NCBI GenBank assembly: GCA_024697505.1
Contig: JAILFQ010000007.1
Location: 1-8,590 of the forward strand
Source: Lachnospiraceae bacterium
GTDB lineage: Bacteria > Bacillota > Clostridia > Lachnospirales > Lachnospiraceae
Length of the DNA stretch: 8,590 bases
Reading direction: 5' to 3'
Of this stretch, positions 7,116-8,590 are shown piece by piece; positions within the stretch are counted from its first letter, which is position 1, and every line of letters begins with the position of its first letter. Made by a program: the position numbers and the translations under genes. Below the pieces are notes generated by a model that was not told where the DNA came from, did no database searches, and saw only the letters and a list, made by a program, of their open reading frames with translations.

Positions 7116-8531
7116 ATGCAAAAAAATGAACTTGTAAAAGTTTATATAAGCGATATGGGCAATGAGGGTGAAGGCATTGGAAAGAGTGATGGTCTCACCC
7201 TTTTTGTTAAGGGAGCGGTTAAAGGAGACACAGTAATTGCAAGGATCCTTAAACCAAAGAAAACCTATGCATACGCAAAAGTAGAAGAAATAGTAACTCC
7301 GTCCGAAGACAGAGTTCAGCCTTCCTGCTCTTTATTTGGCAGGTGCGGCGGCTGCAATATGCAGAATATGTCTTATTCCGCCCAGCTTAAAATGAAAGCG
7401 GACAAGGTTAAAAACTGCCTTATGAGAATAGGCGGTATAGAAGAAGAAAGACTTAATGCCTGTTCCGAAGAAATAATAGGAATGGAAGTTCCTTTCAGAT
7501 ACAGAAACAAAGCCCAGTATCCCGTTGGAAAGGGTAAAGACGGAAAGATCTGCGCGGGTTTTTATGCCTATCATTCCCACAACATAATTAATGGGGATGA
7601 CTGCGTACTGCAAAAAGAACTTTCTGCAAGACTTGTTACCTGTGTGAAAGAAGAGATGGAAAAGAAAGGTCTCAGTGCCTATAACGAGGAAACAGGTAAA
7701 GGACTCGTTCGCCATGTGTTAACAAGGATAGGCTTTACAACCCACGAAGTAATGGTCTGCCTTGTGATAAACGCAAAAGATTTAAAGGCGGCAGCAGATC
7801 TTGTTCCTGCTCTTGAGACCGTAATAAATGAATATAACAAAGAAACGTGCGAGGAAAGGCTCTACGTTTTAAAGAGCCTTACCTTAAACATAAATACCGA
7901 AAACACCAATGTTATCCTTGGAGAGAAAATTATTCCGGTTTACGGGGATACCTTTATTACGGACTATATAGGGGACGTTAAGTTCAGAATATCTCCTTTA
8001 TCATTTTTCCAGGTAAATCCCGTACAAACCGTAAAACTCTACGGAAAGGCTCTTGAATATGCGGAACTGACCGGAAAGGAAAATGTTTGGGACCTTTACT
8101 GCGGAATAGGTACGATCTCTTTATTCCTTGCAAAGTCCGCCGCCCGGGTGTGCGGTGTGGAAATTGTTCCCCAGGCCATAGAAGACGCAAAAGAAAACGC
8201 AAGGCTTAACGGAATAGATAATGCGGATTTCTTTGTGGGGGCAGCAGAAGACCTTATGTCGGAAAAATACAAAGAGTCTGAAGGAAAACTTCGTGCAGAA
8301 GTAATATGCCTTGATCCTCCGAGAAAAGGCTGTGAGGAAAGCCTCTTGGAAACGGTGGTTAAAATGCAGCCAAAACGCGTGGTGTATGTCTCCTGCGACC
8401 CGGCAACTCTGGCAAGAGATGTAAAGTACTTTGAAAAACACGGATATGAACTTAAAAAATATACGCCGGTGGACATGTTTCCACAGACGGTGCATGTGGA
8501 GACGGTTGTTTACCTATCCCAACTCAGCTGA
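7116..8531 (+). CDS. rlmD: 23S rRNA (uracil-C5)-methyltransferase, RlmD/RlmCD (RumA) family
   Basis: 471 residues, typical of the family. An N-terminal TRAM RNA-binding domain (about 1-62, with YISDMGNEGEGIGKSDG and VKGAVKGDTV) precedes a [4Fe-4S] cluster site with C71, C77, C80 and C163. The methyltransferase domain carries the FFQVN SAM-binding loop (297-301, Q299), motif I DLYCGIGTISL (326-336), the acidic residue E349 after strand 2, DPPRKG (400-405), the nucleophile C427 in YVSCDPATLARD and the general base E462 in HVETV. All catalytic residues are present. It transfers a methyl group from S-adenosylmethionine to C5 of a uridine in 23S rRNA, by homology U1939 and, in Gram-positive RlmCD enzymes, also U747. 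Target choice cannot be told from sequence alone. GGAG at 7104-7107, inside the end of the yhaM-like gene, lies eight bases before the ATG. It is the last gene before a terminator. Confidence 0.96.
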   Translation: MQKNELVKVYISDMGNEGEGIGKSDGLTLFVKGAVKGDTVIARILKPKKTYAYAKVEEIVTPSEDRVQPSCSLFGRCGGCNMQNMSYSAQLKMKADKVKNCLMRIGGIEEERLNACSEEIIGMEVPFRYRNKAQYPVGKGKDGKICAGFYAYHSHNIINGDDCVLQKELSARLVTCVKEEMEKKGLSAYNEETGKGLVRHVLTRIGFTTHEVMVCLVINAKDLKAAADLVPALETVINEYNKETCEERLYVLKSLTLNINTENTNVILGEKIIPVYGDTFITDYIGDVKFRISPLSFFQVNPVQTVKLYGKALEYAELTGKENVWDLYCGIGTISLFLAKSAARVCGVEIVPQAIEDAKENARLNGIDNADFFVGAAEDLMSEKYKESEGKLRAEVICLDPPRKGCEESLLETVVKMQPKRVVYVSCDPATLARDVKYFEKHGYELKKYTPVDMFPQTVHVETVVYLSQLS

Positions 8532-8535
8532 AATC

Positions 8536-8566
8536 AAACTGCAGGCATTTGCCCTGCAGTTTTTTT
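8536..8566 (+). terminator. Intrinsic (Rho-independent) terminator of the operon
   Basis: A perfect ten-base stem pairs AAACTGCAGG (8536-8545) with CCTGCAGTTT (8553-8562) around a seven-base loop, and is followed by a run of seven T (8560-8566). It begins four bases after the methyltransferase stop codon, exactly where an operon end is expected. The A-rich left flank could allow weak bidirectional function. The last 24 bases of the window beyond it show nothing recognisable. Confidence 0.93.
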
Positions 8567-8590
8567 GTTGGAATATTTAATTGATATGGC

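Noticed and set aside
7332..7715. 127-codon minus-strand open frame opposite the rRNA methyltransferase
   Set aside because: No recognisable protein features; overlaps the conserved Fe-S cluster and central region of the real gene.
8096..8495. Two overlapping minus-strand open frames of about 125 codons near the operon end
   Set aside because: They lie opposite the catalytic methyltransferase motifs (DPPRKG, SCDPATLARD). Two frames being open at once points to composition, not coding.

Overview
The window is a tightly packed, single-strand (+) gene cluster from a low-to-moderate GC Gram-positive bacterium. It is most likely a member of the Clostridia, and Lachnospiraceae is my best guess. 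The reasons are AGGAGG-type ribosome binding sites, frequent ATA, AGA, GGA and CTT codons, a Firmicutes-type MutS2 with a C-terminal Smr domain, a YhaM-type exoribonuclease, and a membrane-anchored HtrA-like protein with a Pro/Thr-rich linker. The taxonomic call is inference from gene content and style; there is no rRNA in the window.

Layout: (1) 1-95, the 3' end of a tRNA 2'-O-methyltransferase of the TrmL/CspR type; (2) 80-2419, mutS2; (3) 2440-3150, an OmpR-family response regulator; (4) 3147-4556, its sensor histidine kinase, overlapping by ATGA; (5) 4572-6149, a membrane-anchored HtrA-like trypsin-fold/PDZ protein; (6) 6174-7112, a YhaM-type OB-fold/HD-domain 3'-5' exoribonuclease; (7) 7116-8531, an RlmD/RlmCD-type 23S rRNA m5U methyltransferase; (8) 8536-8566, a strong intrinsic terminator. 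Gaps between genes run from overlaps to 24 bp, with no room for an obvious internal promoter, so everything from trmL to the terminator reads as one operon. No stretch over 300 bases lacks a gene.

The genes fall into two themes. trmL, mutS2, yhaM and rlmD concern tRNA/rRNA modification, RNA decay and, as known for B. subtilis MutS2, rescue of collided ribosomes or recombination. Nested among them is an envelope-sensing module: a response regulator, a kinase and an HtrA-like protein, reminiscent of CssRS controlling htrA in Bacillus.

The most notable observations are these. The HtrA-like protein appears to have lost the catalytic His and Ser while keeping the Asp and the PDZ domain, which suggests a pseudoprotease encoded beside a two-component system. 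The mutS2 5' end seems to lack about 10 conserved N-terminal codons and any Shine-Dalgarno, and it lies directly against the trmL stop.
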